Assembly: GCA_021372695.1 (NCBI GenBank)
Contig: JAJFTY010000163.1
Coordinates: 1-34,306 of the forward strand
Length of the DNA stretch: 34,306 nucleotides
Origin: Deltaproteobacteria bacterium
GTDB lineage: Bacteria > Desulfobacterota > Syntrophia > Syntrophales > UBA5619
Reading direction: 5' to 3'
In this document: positions 1 to 8,442 of the stretch, piece by piece
Layout of the letters: every line of letters begins with the position of its first letter
How positions within the stretch are numbered: position 1 is the stretch's first letter
Made by a program: the position numbers and the translations under genes
Notes under the pieces: model-generated
The model's input: the letters and a program-made list of their open reading frames with translations, nothing else
The model's database searches: none
What the model was told of the DNA's origin: nothing

Positions 1-54
1 CTTGTGGAATCCGCCCGCGAAGGCCTTCCTGCGCCTGCCGGAGGGGCGAACTAA
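1..54 (+). CDS. possible 3' end of an upstream gene (partial)
   Basis: Frame 1 is open from the first base to a TAA at 52-54 and encodes 17 residues ending PAPAGGAN. It could be the C-terminal tail of a gene that starts before the window. The evidence is only an open frame followed by a strong hairpin at 82-119, as at a gene end. No domain can be recognised, and a chance open frame is equally possible. Confidence 0.25.
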   Translation, partial: LVESAREGLPAPAGGAN

Positions 55-81
55 GCGATCGGCTCCAAACCCTGCCGGAGA

Positions 82-119
82 TCGAAGATGCTCCGCAGCC
101 TGCTGCGGGGAATCTTCGA
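82..119. repeat. perfect-stem hairpin
   Basis: TCGAAGAT (82-89) pairs with ATCTTCGA (112-119), and CCGCAG pairs with CTGCGG inside it, leaving a CCTG loop and a short GCT/GGA internal mismatch. No T-run follows, so it is not a classical intrinsic terminator. It may protect an mRNA 3' end, be a protein-binding palindrome, or be a REP-like repeat. Confidence 0.55.
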
Positions 120-411
120 CGCAGGTCATGCCTATCACAACCCGGTCCGGTTTCGCAACGAAAGATAGAACAAAAACCGCGGCATGTAGCTGCAAAATTG
201 ATCTCTCCCTCGTCAGCCCGTCCTGCGGGCGGAGGGTCACACATCGTGCCGAAAAATCACGATCAGCCGGAACAGTCATAATAAATAGTGATTTAAACAT
301 CTTACTAAATAGTGTTTTTTGAAAACTCAAGATTTCACACAATGTACCGATATCCAATGCAACGGATCTTTTCAATCACGCCAATACGAGGCCATTCAGG
401 AGGTGTTTGCG
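120..411 (+). other. leader region upstream of the chemotaxis receptor
   Basis: No gene is evident. The region becomes AT-rich at about 277-330 and includes CATAAT at 277-282, a possible -10 box without a good -35. TAAATAGTG occurs twice in direct orientation, at 282-290 and 306-314, 24 bp apart. GCCCG/CGGGC forms a small hairpin at 216-230. A strong ribosome binding site, AGGAGG, lies at 398-403. I found no c-di-GMP riboswitch consensus. Confidence 0.45.
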
Positions 412-2214
412 ATGACATTTCGGATGACTTTGGGGAAAAGGATCGGATCGGGCATTGTCCTGATGCTTTTTTTGATGCTGGCCGTGGGGTTTGGCGGCTG
501 GTTCGGCCTGACGCGGGTCCTCGGCGTGGTGAAACTGTACAAGGCCATCAACACCGTTCAGTTGATCGTATCCAACGCCAAAGAGAAGACGAGTGAATTT
601 CTCATTGCCAATCTGGTTGGCGACAAGACGCTCGGGGATGCGGCTTTTTCCGAAACCCAGGTTCGGATCAAGGAGGCTCTCGCCCAGATCAATGCCGTGA
701 AGAGCGACTCAGCCACGAGCGCCCGGGACCGGGAAAAAGTGGCCCTCGTCGAGAAAGCCATCAACGGATACGGGGAACTCCTCGAAAAATACCGGAACTC
801 GGAGACGGTCAAAGCGGAATCCGGTGCAAAGATCGGGGAACTGATCGGGAAACTCCAGGCTGCGGCCCCGGCCGATCTGTTCCAGGCGGAGGTCCTGCTG
901 TCCAACATGAAGATCATGCTCGGTTCCCTGACGGCCTACACCGATAAGACCTCTTCCGCCAACTGGGACAGGCTCCAGAAGAACATTCCGAACTTCGAGA
1001 AAAGCCTGAACGAGTGGTGTACGAAAGTCGAGTCGAGTGATGAATTGCGGGGCACCGGAAACAAGATCAAGGAGATCTACAAAGACATCCCTCCGGCGGT
1101 CAACAGCCTCCACGAGCAGGTGTCGATCCAGGACGGCTTCAAGAAAAACATGGACACCCACACCGCAAACCTCAACAAAATATCCGGGGAAGTCGCCGCG
1201 ATGAGCATCGATAACCTGGAGCAGCAGGCCGAGATCTCCCTGTGGATCATCTTCGGCTTCATCATTGCATCCCTGCTGATCGGACCGAGCTTCGCATTCG
1301 TATCCACCCGGAAACTCATCAAGGGGCTGAACAAAGTCATCGAAGGGGTGAGTGGCGGCGCCGATCAGGTTTCCGAAGCCACGCAGCAGGTTTCCGCCGC
1401 AAGCCAGACCCTGGCCCACGGCGCCTCCAGCCAGGCTTCTTCCGTCGAAGAGACGGCCTCCTCTCTGGAAGAGATGTCGGCGATGACCAAACAGAACGCC
1501 GCCAACGCCAACCAGGCCAAAGCCATGATGGCGGACGCGCAGAAGATCGTCGAGAAGGTTAACCAGCACATGGGCGATATGGGCAAGGCCATCGATGAGA
1601 TCACCAGGTCGAGCGAGCAGACCGGCAAGATCGTCAAGACCATCGACGAGATCGCATTCCAGACCAACCTGCTCGCCCTGAACGCCGCAGTCGAAGCGGC
1701 CAGGGCCGGGGAGGCGGGCGCAGGCTTCGCGGTGGTGGCCGATGAAGTCCGGAATCTCGCGCTGCGCGCCTCGGATGCAGCCAAGAGCACGACGCTGCTG
1801 ATCGAACAGACCGTGAAGGCCGTCAAGAACGGCAACCAACTGACCGCGTCCACCCAAAGCGCCTTTGCCGAGAACAGGGACGTCACGTTGAAGGTCAGCG
1901 GGATCGTGGATGAGATCGCGGCGGCGTCGAGCGAACAGGCCCAGGGCATCGACCAGATCAACAAGGCGGTCTCCGAGATCGAAAAGATCGTCCAGCAGAA
2001 CGCCTCCAGCGCCGAAGAGTGCGCCAGCGCTTCCGAGGAGATGACATCCCAGGCCGGCCTCATGAAGGGATTCGTCCGGGAACTGGTGGTGATCGTCGAA
2101 GGGCAGGAGCGGCAGGATTCGCCGGGATCCGTGCCAGATGTCGGTCCGTCTGCCGAGCGACACCAGCGGCAGCTTCCCCTGGAATCCGACGAGGAAGGTG
2201 GGTCCGACCGGTAA
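412..2214 (+). CDS. methyl-accepting chemotaxis protein
   Basis: Membrane chemoreceptor of 600 residues that would signal to CheA/CheW. TM1 is at about residues 11-33 and is followed by a helical periplasmic region of about 240 residues resembling a four-helix-bundle sensor. TM2 is at about 276-298. The cytoplasmic part is a long coiled coil with the highly conserved MCP hairpin near residues 412-455 ([20 protein letters not shown]). I chose the ATG at 412 because AGGAGG (398-403) lies 8 bases upstream; the frame extends to a TTG at 319, but that adds 31 residues unlike a membrane N-terminus. There is no obvious HAMP domain between TM2 and the methylation helices. No CheR-binding pentapeptide is seen at the C-terminus. 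The ligand is unknown. Confidence 0.93.
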   Translation: MTFRMTLGKRIGSGIVLMLFLMLAVGFGGWFGLTRVLGVVKLYKAINTVQLIVSNAKEKTSEFLIANLVGDKTLGDAAFSETQVRIKEALAQINAVKSDSATSARDREKVALVEKAINGYGELLEKYRNSETVKAESGAKIGELIGKLQAAAPADLFQAEVLLSNMKIMLGSLTAYTDKTSSANWDRLQKNIPNFEKSLNEWCTKVESSDELRGTGNKIKEIYKDIPPAVNSLHEQVSIQDGFKKNMDTHTANLNKISGEVAAMSIDNLEQQAEISLWIIFGFIIASLLIGPSFAFVSTRKLIKGLNKVIEGVSGGADQVSEATQQVSAASQTLAHGASSQASSVEETASSLEEMSAMTKQNAANANQAKAMMADAQKIVEKVNQHMGDMGKAIDEITRSSEQTGKIVKTIDEIAFQTNLLALNAAVEAARAGEAGAGFAVVADEVRNLALRASDAAKSTTLLIEQTVKAVKNGNQLTASTQSAFAENRDVTLKVSGIVDEIAAASSEQAQGIDQINKAVSEIEKIVQQNASSAEECASASEEMTSQAGLMKGFVRELVVIVEGQERQDSPGSVPDVGPSAERHQRQLPLESDEEGGSDR

Positions 2215-2689
2215 CACAACCGGCTTCACGGCACCTCCTCCCCAATGGCTAAGAATCGGGGCGGCACGGCGGGTCAGAAAACCGCCGGCCGCACCCGGCT
2301 TGGTTTCGCGCCCCCATTTCGGAATCCCACGCGCCGCGCTCAGCCGCCACCACTCCTCCCAACCGAAATTGCCGCAGTTGCACCGCTGACGCACAGTCTC
2401 CTTCCGTTTCAGCGGCGGGTGGTGACTCAGTTTCAATCGCAAAGACCGACCTCGACTTGCGCTCAGCTATTTTTCGACCCGAAAAATCTTTAAATCGCGC
2501 CGCGCGAGGCCTCTTTGCAGCCAAAATGAGTCACTGCCCGGCGGTGCGACGATTTGCGTTGAACCCGACGTTCCTTTGAGGTAATAGAGAGACGCATTTC
2601 CGGACCGTCTGCGATCGGTACCGACCGATGGACGGCGGAGCCGGCGTTATCGATTCCCATCGTGGGAGCGGGCTGTGGGAGGAGGGGCT
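2215..2689. other. intergenic region between receptor and proC
   Basis: No convincing gene on either strand. It contains the long imperfect palindrome at 2413-2544, listed separately, and a small stem CCGCTGA/TCAGCGG at 2383-2415. The proC ribosome binding site (GGAGG at 2681) is at its right edge. I did not find a clear promoter or a T-tailed terminator for the receptor gene. Confidence 0.5.
2413..2544. repeat. 132-bp imperfect palindrome (MITE/REP-like)
   Basis: The two halves are inverted copies of each other. GTGACTCA at 2422-2429 faces TGAGTCAC at 2527-2534. The CGGCGGG tract at 2413 faces CCCGGCGG at 2537-2544. CGCAAAGA on the left matches GCAAAGA on the right when the right half is inverted. 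The centre is a perfect stem ATTTTTC/GAAAAAT (2469-2475 with 2481-2487). All pairs share one centre near 2478, which argues against chance. No ORF lies inside. Confidence 0.65.
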
Positions 2690-3508
2690 ATGCTGAGGGG
2701 AAAGAAGATCGCCGTGATCGGCGGCGGGAAAATGGGGGGAGCCCTTGTCGGAGGGATGATTTCCGGCGGCCTGGTAAGGCCGGAAGCGGTGATCGTGTCG
2801 GATACGGACGAGGCCCGGCGCGGCGAAATTTCCCGAAGTTACGGCGCCATGGTCACCGCCGATAACCGGGAGGCGGTGAAAGGGGCGGATGTGGTTCTCC
2901 TGGCCGTCAAACCGCAGAACATGGCGGAGGTCCTTGCCGGGATGGCCGGAACGGTTCCGCCTTCGGCGCCGGTGATCTCCATCGCGGCCGGGATTGCGAC
3001 GGCCTTCATCGAAGAGAGGCTGGGTCGGGGGATCCGGGTTGTGCGCGTCATGCCGAACATGCCCGCCCTGATCGGCGAGGGCGCGGCCGCACTCGCGCCG
3101 GGAGCCCATGCCACGGAGGCGGATCTGGCGCTCGCCCGGCACATCTTCGCCGCCGTCGGGATCACCGTCGATGTCCGGGAGGAGTTGATGGATGCCGTTA
3201 CGGGCTTGAGCGGGAGCGGTCCCGGCTACGCCTTTTTGATCATCGAGGCCTTTACGGAGGCCGGTGTCCGGACGGGGCTTTCCCGGGAAACGGCCCTTCG
3301 ACTGATTTCACAGAGCCTGCTCGGGGCCGCGAAACTCTGTCTGAAGGGGGAGAAGCCGCCGGCCGAGCTTCGGGCCATGGTCACCTCCCCGGGGGGGACG
3401 ACGCTCGCCGGACTCAAGGTCCTGGAGGAGAGAAAGGTCTACGAGGCGCTCATCGCGTGCGTTGAGGCGGCAACGCAGCGATCGGCGGAGCTCGGGGGAC
3501 GGAAGTAG
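2690..3508 (+). CDS. proC: pyrroline-5-carboxylate reductase
   Basis: Catalyses the last step of proline synthesis, NAD(P)H-dependent reduction of 1-pyrroline-5-carboxylate, in the cytoplasm. The product is 272 residues, normal for the family. The N-terminal Rossmann fold shows the dinucleotide motif GGGKMG at residues 11-16. The C-terminal dimerisation domain carries TGLSGSGPGYAF and the P5CR signature PGGTTLAGLKVLE. The ATG at 2690 is preceded by GGGAGGAGGGG at about 2677-2687; a GTG at 2675 is in frame but would overlap this ribosome binding site. The next gene starts 20 bases downstream on the same strand, so co-transcription is likely. Confidence 0.96.
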   Translation: MLRGKKIAVIGGGKMGGALVGGMISGGLVRPEAVIVSDTDEARRGEISRSYGAMVTADNREAVKGADVVLLAVKPQNMAEVLAGMAGTVPPSAPVISIAAGIATAFIEERLGRGIRVVRVMPNMPALIGEGAAALAPGAHATEADLALARHIFAAVGITVDVREELMDAVTGLSGSGPGYAFLIIEAFTEAGVRTGLSRETALRLISQSLLGAAKLCLKGEKPPAELRAMVTSPGGTTLAGLKVLEERKVYEALIACVEAATQRSAELGGRK

Positions 3509-3528
3509 GGGCTTCGGGCCGGATATCG

Positions 3529-4854
3529 ATGGAAGAACCAAGAATAACCGTGGGGGTCTGTGACTGCTATCGGACCATCCGGGGACGGATGAACGGGATG
3601 TACCGGCCGAACGGGACCTTTCTCACGGGTGGGTTCACCGCCCGGCCGGAGGGGGACGCCGTGGTCCTCGGCGACGAACTCGGCCGGGAGATCCACCGGG
3701 GCTCGGAGATCCGGCTGGCGGCGGAGCGGGATGCGACCTTCACGCTCTTGGATGTGACGATCGGCGTCCGGTTCCACTGGGAGCGGCATGAGGAGCAGAC
3801 CTTTTCCGGAAACCTGATCCTGCGGGCCGCGGGTGAGGGGAGAGTGACGGCGATCAACGAACTCCCCCTGGAGGAGTATCTTGCCAGCGTCGTCTCATCG
3901 GAGATGAGCGGCGAAGCGCCCGCGGAGTTTCTCAAGGCGCATGCCATCGCCTCGCGAAGCTGGCTTGTCGCGATGCTGCGGCGCAAGGGGCGGGAAGGGG
4001 GGAAAGGCGGAGCCGCCGCAGGGACCATCCGGCGTGACGGGGAAATCGTCCGCTGGTACGACCGCGAAGACCACGACCGCTTCGACGTCTGCGCTGACGA
4101 CCATTGCCAGCGCTATCAGGGGATCACCCGGCTCGCGGCGGGGAGGGCGGCGGAGGCCGTCCGGGCGACCCGGGGCGTATTCCTGATCCGGGATGACGAG
4201 GTCTGCGATGCACGCTACCACAAGGCTTGCGGCGGGATGACCGAGGAGTACGCGACCTGCTGGGAAGAGCGGACCGTCTCCTACCTATCCCACGTCTCCG
4301 ACGCCGCCCGACCCCTTGAACCGGTGCGGACGGAAGCCGATGCGGAGCGATGGATCCTCTCCTGCCCCGATGTCTACTGCCATACGCAGGATACCGATCT
4401 CCTGAAGAAGATCCTTCCCTCATTCGACCGGGAGACCGTCGATTTTTTCCGTTGGCAGGTCGGCTATGCAAGGGAGGAGCTGGAGGCGATCCTGCGCGAA
4501 AAATCGGGGATCGACTTCGGCTCGCTGACCAGCATCACACCCCTCGAACGCGGCCCGTCCGGCCGGATCAGCCGGCTGCGGATCGCGGGTTCGAAGGACA
4601 CGGCGATCGTGGGGAAGGAGCTCGAAATTCGCCGCTGGCTCTCACCGAGCCACCTGATGAGCAGCGCCTTCATCGTCGCTGCAACGCCGGGTCCCTCCGG
4701 AGTGCCCACCCGCTTTACCTTCTACGGAGCGGGCTGGGGGCACGGTGTGGGCCTCTGCCAGATCGGCGCCGCCGTCATGGCGGACAAGGGCTTCACGGCC
4801 GAGGAGATCCTCCGGCACTACTTTCGCGGGGCTGCGCTCGTGAAACGGTATTAG
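3529..4854 (+). CDS. SpoIID/LytB-domain protein
   Basis: A 441-residue protein of the SpoIID/LytB family. Characterised members are lytic transglycosylases acting on peptidoglycan strands stripped of stem peptides (SpoIID) or amidase enhancers (LytB). It shows the block LPLEEYLASVVSSEM, with E125 at the position of the catalytic glutamate of SpoIID. The YHKACGGMTEEY region (H231, C234) matches the zinc-binding part of the family, and the C-terminus has the typical GWGHGVGLCQIGAAVMA. The N-terminus is polar (MEEPRITVGV) and has no signal peptide or membrane helix, which is odd for a wall enzyme. The start at 3529 has only a weak ribosome binding site. The neighbouring AmpG-like permease and MurU-AmgK fusion support a role in wall turnover or recycling. 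Confidence 0.85.
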   Translation: MEEPRITVGVCDCYRTIRGRMNGMYRPNGTFLTGGFTARPEGDAVVLGDELGREIHRGSEIRLAAERDATFTLLDVTIGVRFHWERHEEQTFSGNLILRAAGEGRVTAINELPLEEYLASVVSSEMSGEAPAEFLKAHAIASRSWLVAMLRRKGREGGKGGAAAGTIRRDGEIVRWYDREDHDRFDVCADDHCQRYQGITRLAAGRAAEAVRATRGVFLIRDDEVCDARYHKACGGMTEEYATCWEERTVSYLSHVSDAARPLEPVRTEADAERWILSCPDVYCHTQDTDLLKKILPSFDRETVDFFRWQVGYAREELEAILREKSGIDFGSLTSITPLERGPSGRISRLRIAGSKDTAIVGKELEIRRWLSPSHLMSSAFIVAATPGPSGVPTRFTFYGAGWGHGVGLCQIGAAVMADKGFTAEEILRHYFRGAALVKRY

Positions 4855-4858
4855 TGGT

Positions 4859-4982
4859 CAGGCTGTTGAAAAACGCCCATCTGCTGCGTTTCCCTCATCC
4901 TGTGCCGTTCAACGTACGGAAAAGTACGCCTCACGGCCCAGGATTTCGGGGGCCTTGCATCTGGACCTTTTTGAACAGCCTG
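4859..4982. repeat. 124-bp palindromic intergenic repeat
   Basis: Terminal inverted repeats CAGGCTGTTGAAAAA (4859-4873) and TTTTTGAACAGCCTG (4968-4982) match at 14 of 15 positions. Both halves are weaker inverted copies throughout, and the centre is CGTAC (4913-4917) facing GTACG (4924-4928). From memory, elements ending in this TTGAACAGCCTG sequence are frequent in Syntrophus-like genomes. It starts 4 bases after the SpoIID-like stop codon and lies inside an apparent operon. Confidence 0.75.
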
Positions 4983-5081
4983 CGATCCGTTGGTTCCCTG
5001 CGGCAGTTTTCAACAGCGAACCTGATGCGCACCAATTTCTCTCGGATCGAATTTCCAGGCAGTTGATGTCAGGAGACGATA

Positions 5082-6374
5082 TTGGGAAAAGCCACAATGA
5101 GTCCAAGACCGGCCGCCAGGAACCCCTGGGCGTGGATCCCGACCCTCTATCTGGCGGAGGGCGCCCCCTACGTGATGGCGATGACCGTCTCGGTGATCCT
5201 GTACAAGCGGCTGGGGATCTCCAACACCGACATCGCCCTCTACACCTGCTGGCTCTACCTGCCCTGGGTGATCAAGCCGCTCTGGAGCCCTTTCGTCGAT
5301 ATGTTCCGGACGAAGCGGTTCTGGATCGTCGCGATGCAGCTTCTGCTCGGAGCCTCTTTCGCCTGTGTGGCGCTGACGATTCCGGCCTCCGCCTTCTTCC
5401 GCTACACGCTCGCCTTCTTCTGGATCATGGCCTTCAGCTCGGCGACCCACGATATCGCCGCCGACGGCTTCTACATGCTGGGACTCAAGGAGTACCAGCA
5501 GGCGGCCTTCGTGGGGGTGCGGACGATCTTCTACCGGATCGCGATGATCGCGGCCAAGGGGATCCTCGTCGTCCTGGCCGGAACGCTCGAAACGCAAGGC
5601 TTCAGCGTGGCCTCCGCCTGGTCGGTGACTTTCTTCCTGCTTGCGGCGATCATGCTCGCCCTCTTTTGCTATCACCTTTTCGTCCTGCCTTACCCGGCAG
5701 CGGACCGGCCGGTTTCGCGCGACCCCTCGCGGAGCGCCGCCGCGACGTTCCTCCGGGGGTTCGCGCTCTTTTTCCGGAGGAAGGACATCGTCGCGGTGGT
5801 CGCCTTCTTCCTTCTCTACCGCTTCGCCGAGGCGCAGCTCGTCAAGATGGTCGCCCCGTTTCTGCTCGACCCGCGGAGTTCCGGGGGATTGGGACTGACA
5901 ACGGCGGAGGTGGGGCTCGTCTATGGGACGGTCGGCGCGATCGCGCTGATGCTCGGGGGGCTCCTGGGCGGCTTCGTCATTTCCCGGAATGGTCTCAAGT
6001 ACTGGCTCTGGGTCATGGTGTTTGCGATGCACCTGCCGGATGCGATCTTCATCTGGCTTTCCCGGGCGATGCCGGAGAGCCTGTGGCTGGTCAACGCCGC
6101 CATCGCGATGGAGCAGTTCGGCTACGGTTTCGGCTTCACCGCCTATTCGCTCGTGATGATCATGGTCTGCGAAGGGGAGTACAAGACGGTGCACTATGCG
6201 ATCTCGACGGGAATCATGGCGCTCGGGATGATGATTCCGGCGATGTCGAGCGGCTGGATCCAGGAACAGCTCGGCTACCCGGGATTTTTCCTCTGGATCC
6301 TCGTCTCGACCGTACCCGGGTTCATCGTCGCGGCGCTGATCCGGATCGATCCGGGGTTCGGGAAGAAGAAGTAG
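5082..6374 (+). CDS. AmpG-like MFS permease
   Basis: A major facilitator protein of 430 residues with about 12 hydrophobic segments. Its N-terminal part (LYLAEGAPYVMAM, then LPWVIKPLWSPFVDMFRTKR) resembles AmpG. AmpG of Gram-negative bacteria imports GlcNAc-anhydroMurNAc muropeptides from periplasm to cytoplasm for peptidoglycan recycling. The substrate here is inferred from this resemblance and from the next gene, a MurU-AmgK fusion that would use recovered MurNAc. The TTG at 5082 has AGGAGA five bases upstream; an ATG at 5097 (MSPRPAARN) is the alternative. A palindromic element separates it from the gene before and another from the gene after. A different substrate within the same MFS branch cannot be excluded. 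Confidence 0.75.
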   Translation: MGKATMSPRPAARNPWAWIPTLYLAEGAPYVMAMTVSVILYKRLGISNTDIALYTCWLYLPWVIKPLWSPFVDMFRTKRFWIVAMQLLLGASFACVALTIPASAFFRYTLAFFWIMAFSSATHDIAADGFYMLGLKEYQQAAFVGVRTIFYRIAMIAAKGILVVLAGTLETQGFSVASAWSVTFFLLAAIMLALFCYHLFVLPYPAADRPVSRDPSRSAAATFLRGFALFFRRKDIVAVVAFFLLYRFAEAQLVKMVAPFLLDPRSSGGLGLTTAEVGLVYGTVGAIALMLGGLLGGFVISRNGLKYWLWVMVFAMHLPDAIFIWLSRAMPESLWLVNAAIAMEQFGYGFGFTAYSLVMIMVCEGEYKTVHYAISTGIMALGMMIPAMSSGWIQEQLGYPGFFLWILVSTVPGFIVAALIRIDPGFGKKK

Positions 6375-6393
6375 GGGAGAGGAAGCGGAGGAC

Positions 6394-6553
6394 GGGCTTT
6401 GCCGAGACGCTGGATCTTTTTCGACCCTGTAGCTGCTCGCCTCGCCGCCGGGAAAATACTCGCGCTTTGTTGCGCTCGAACCATTTTCCCGGCGCGCTCG
6501 CCTGCGCGCACAGGGTGCCCCGGAAAACCTCCAATGCGTCTCCTGCAAAACCC
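6394..6553. repeat. 160-bp imperfect palindrome (MITE/REP-like)
   Basis: The left arm (6394-6430, starting GGGCTTTGCCGAGACGC and ending CCCTGT) is inverted in the right arm (6510-6553, starting ACAGGG and ending GCAAAACCC). Between them is a perfect 12-bp stem CGCCGGGAAAAT (6446-6457) facing ATTTTCCCGGCG (6483-6494). The unpaired stretches between outer and inner arms are 15 bases on each side. No gene is contained. It fills most of the gap between the AmpG-like gene and the MurU-AmgK gene. Confidence 0.7.
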
Positions 6554-6603
6554 TGCCTCCGCTGTTACGGGGAAACGATGACAAGGGAACAAGGGGGACG
6601 ACA

Positions 6604-8427
6604 ATGAAGCCAGTGAAGATCCGGACGGCATTCATCCTGGGGGCGGGGCTGGGGACACGCCTCCGCCCCCTCACGGAGAGATGCCCCAAGCCGCTTCTGC
6701 CGGTCGGCGGACGGCCCCTGATCACCTATGCGATGGACCACTGCCTTTCGATCGGCGTCGAGCGGTTCATCGTGAACACCCACCATTGCGCGGAGGCCTA
6801 TGAAAGGGCCTTCCCGGGTTGGAGCCATGGCGGGGCGCCGATCCTCTTCCGTCACGAACCGGTCCTCCTCGACACGGCCGGGGGGCTCAAGAACGTCGAG
6901 GACCTGCTGGATGAGGATGAAGCGATCCTCGTCTACAACGGCGACATCCTCTCCGATCTTCCGCTTCGGACGCTTCTGGCTGCCCACGCGACGGGCGGAC
7001 GGGAGGTCACCCTCGCCCTCCGCAGCGAAGGCCCCGTGCAGAATGTCTGCCTAGACGCGGAAGGGCGGATCTGCGATTTCCGTGACCTTCTCGGAGACCC
7101 CGGCGTCCGGCGCTGCCTGTTCACGGGGATCTACATGGTCGAGAAGCGTTTCCTGCGGCGCCTGGCGCCGGGCAGGATCGAATCGGTGGTTCCCGTCTTC
7201 GTGCGGATGATCCAGGAGACGCCGGGATCGGTCGCCTCCGTCGTGATCGACGAAGGAATCTGGGAAGATGTGGGCGATGCGGAGGCCTATTCCCGGATCT
7301 GCGCCTCGCTCCCGGCGCTTCGCTACGGGCGGGGGCGTGAGCCCGGCCGGTCGAAGGGCCGGGATGCCTGGGGGGTGGCGGCCGCGATCCCGCCTCCGAT
7401 GCCGGGCGAACCGGGGGGGAGCGATGCGCAGGCGGTTGGTTTTGTCCGCGAGACGCTCGGTGTCGCCGCCGCGGAGCCGGTCGAGATGAGTCCCATCGGG
7501 AAGGGGGGGTCGGACCGCGACTACTACCGCGTCTCGGCCGGAGGACGGCCGGCCGTCCTGATGCGCTACGGAAGGATGTACGCAGAAAACGACGGCTACG
7601 CCTCCGTGGCGAATTTCCTTCAGGGGATCGGCGTGACCGTCCCGGCGATCTATGGCCACGATCCGGAAAAGAGGCTGATCCTGATGGAGGATCTGGGGGA
7701 TGGCGATCTCTACGCGCTTCGCGACGCATCGTGGGGCATCCGCCGCGGCTTCTACGAGAAGACGCTCCTGCTCGCCGTGCGGCTGCACGGTTTTTCCCCG
7801 GCGCACCTGCCCGTGGGGCTTCGCCTGATGCCGGGCTTCGACGCCGGCCTTTATCGGTGGGAGCGGGACTATTTCCGTCGGGAGTGCGTCCGGAATGCCT
7901 GCGGGGTGGATCTGGCCGTGGCCGATGACCTAGCCCTGGAGGAGGAGCTCGACCGGCTGGCCGGTCGCCTGATCGGGACGCCGCCAACGCTTATCCACCG
8001 CGATCTCCAGTCGCAGAATGTGATGATCAAGAACGGCGGGCCGGTCCTCATCGATTTCCAGGGGCTCCGCACCGGGACCCTTTTCTATGATCTGGGATCT
8101 CTCCTCTGTGATCCCTATGTCTCCTTTCCGGCAGGCGCGCGCGAAGGACTCCTGCGATTTTACCGGGCGGCGTCGGGCTCCCCCTGCCCCTGGGAGGAAT
8201 TCCGGGAGCTCTTCTGGCTGGCCGCTGCCCAGCGGCTGATGCAGGCCCTCGGGGCCTATGGGTTTCTCGGTCTGACGCGGGCGAAGCGCCATTTCCTGGC
8301 CCACATCCCCCGCGCACTCGACAACCTTGCCGCGGCGGCCACGGAGGCCGGGAGCCTGCCGCTGCTGCACGCCCTGGCCTGCCGCTGCCGCGAGGCGGCC
8401 GGGAATCGCTTCGATCCCGCGGCGTGA
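6604..8427 (+). CDS. fused MurNAc-1-P uridylyltransferase (MurU-like) and anomeric sugar kinase (AmgK-like)
   Basis: A 607-residue fusion. Residues 1 to about 235 are a nucleotidyltransferase with the NTP-binding loop GAGLGTRLRPLT (residues 13-24), the PKPLLPV lysine (K29), the metal-site NGD (112-114) and WEDVGD (220-225), as in MurU. After a Pro/Gly-rich linker, about residues 275-600 form an aminoglycoside-phosphotransferase-type kinase with GKGGSDRDYYRV, the catalytic HRD (465-467), N472 and the metal-binding D484 of LIDFQG, as in AmgK. In Pseudomonas, separate AmgK and MurU turn recycled MurNAc into MurNAc-1-P and then UDP-MurNAc, bypassing MurA. The fusion would do both steps. The ATG at 6604 has AAGGGGG just upstream. 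AmpG-like and SpoIID-like genes upstream support this role. Another sugar substrate remains possible. Confidence 0.85.
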   Translation: MKPVKIRTAFILGAGLGTRLRPLTERCPKPLLPVGGRPLITYAMDHCLSIGVERFIVNTHHCAEAYERAFPGWSHGGAPILFRHEPVLLDTAGGLKNVEDLLDEDEAILVYNGDILSDLPLRTLLAAHATGGREVTLALRSEGPVQNVCLDAEGRICDFRDLLGDPGVRRCLFTGIYMVEKRFLRRLAPGRIESVVPVFVRMIQETPGSVASVVIDEGIWEDVGDAEAYSRICASLPALRYGRGREPGRSKGRDAWGVAAAIPPPMPGEPGGSDAQAVGFVRETLGVAAAEPVEMSPIGKGGSDRDYYRVSAGGRPAVLMRYGRMYAENDGYASVANFLQGIGVTVPAIYGHDPEKRLILMEDLGDGDLYALRDASWGIRRGFYEKTLLLAVRLHGFSPAHLPVGLRLMPGFDAGLYRWERDYFRRECVRNACGVDLAVADDLALEEELDRLAGRLIGTPPTLIHRDLQSQNVMIKNGGPVLIDFQGLRTGTLFYDLGSLLCDPYVSFPAGAREGLLRFYRAASGSPCPWEEFRELFWLAAAQRLMQALGAYGFLGLTRAKRHFLAHIPRALDNLAAAATEAGSLPLLHALACRCREAAGNRFDPAA

Positions 8428-8442
8428 GAAGGGGAAACAACG

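Noticed and set aside
1..411. c-di-GMP (GEMM) riboswitch before the chemoreceptor
   Set aside because: Chemoreceptor genes often carry one, but I could not find the GEMM core or its two-helix arrangement here.
709..2442. A 577-codon minus-strand frame over the chemoreceptor
   Set aside because: The chemoreceptor frame has unmistakable MCP motifs. The antisense product (Gly/Leu/Arg/His-rich) is a shadow.
4955..6725. Long open frames on both strands over the AmpG-like gene
   Set aside because: Both encode Arg/Gly/Asp-rich sequences without motifs, while the frame at 5082-6374 has a clear membrane-protein pattern.
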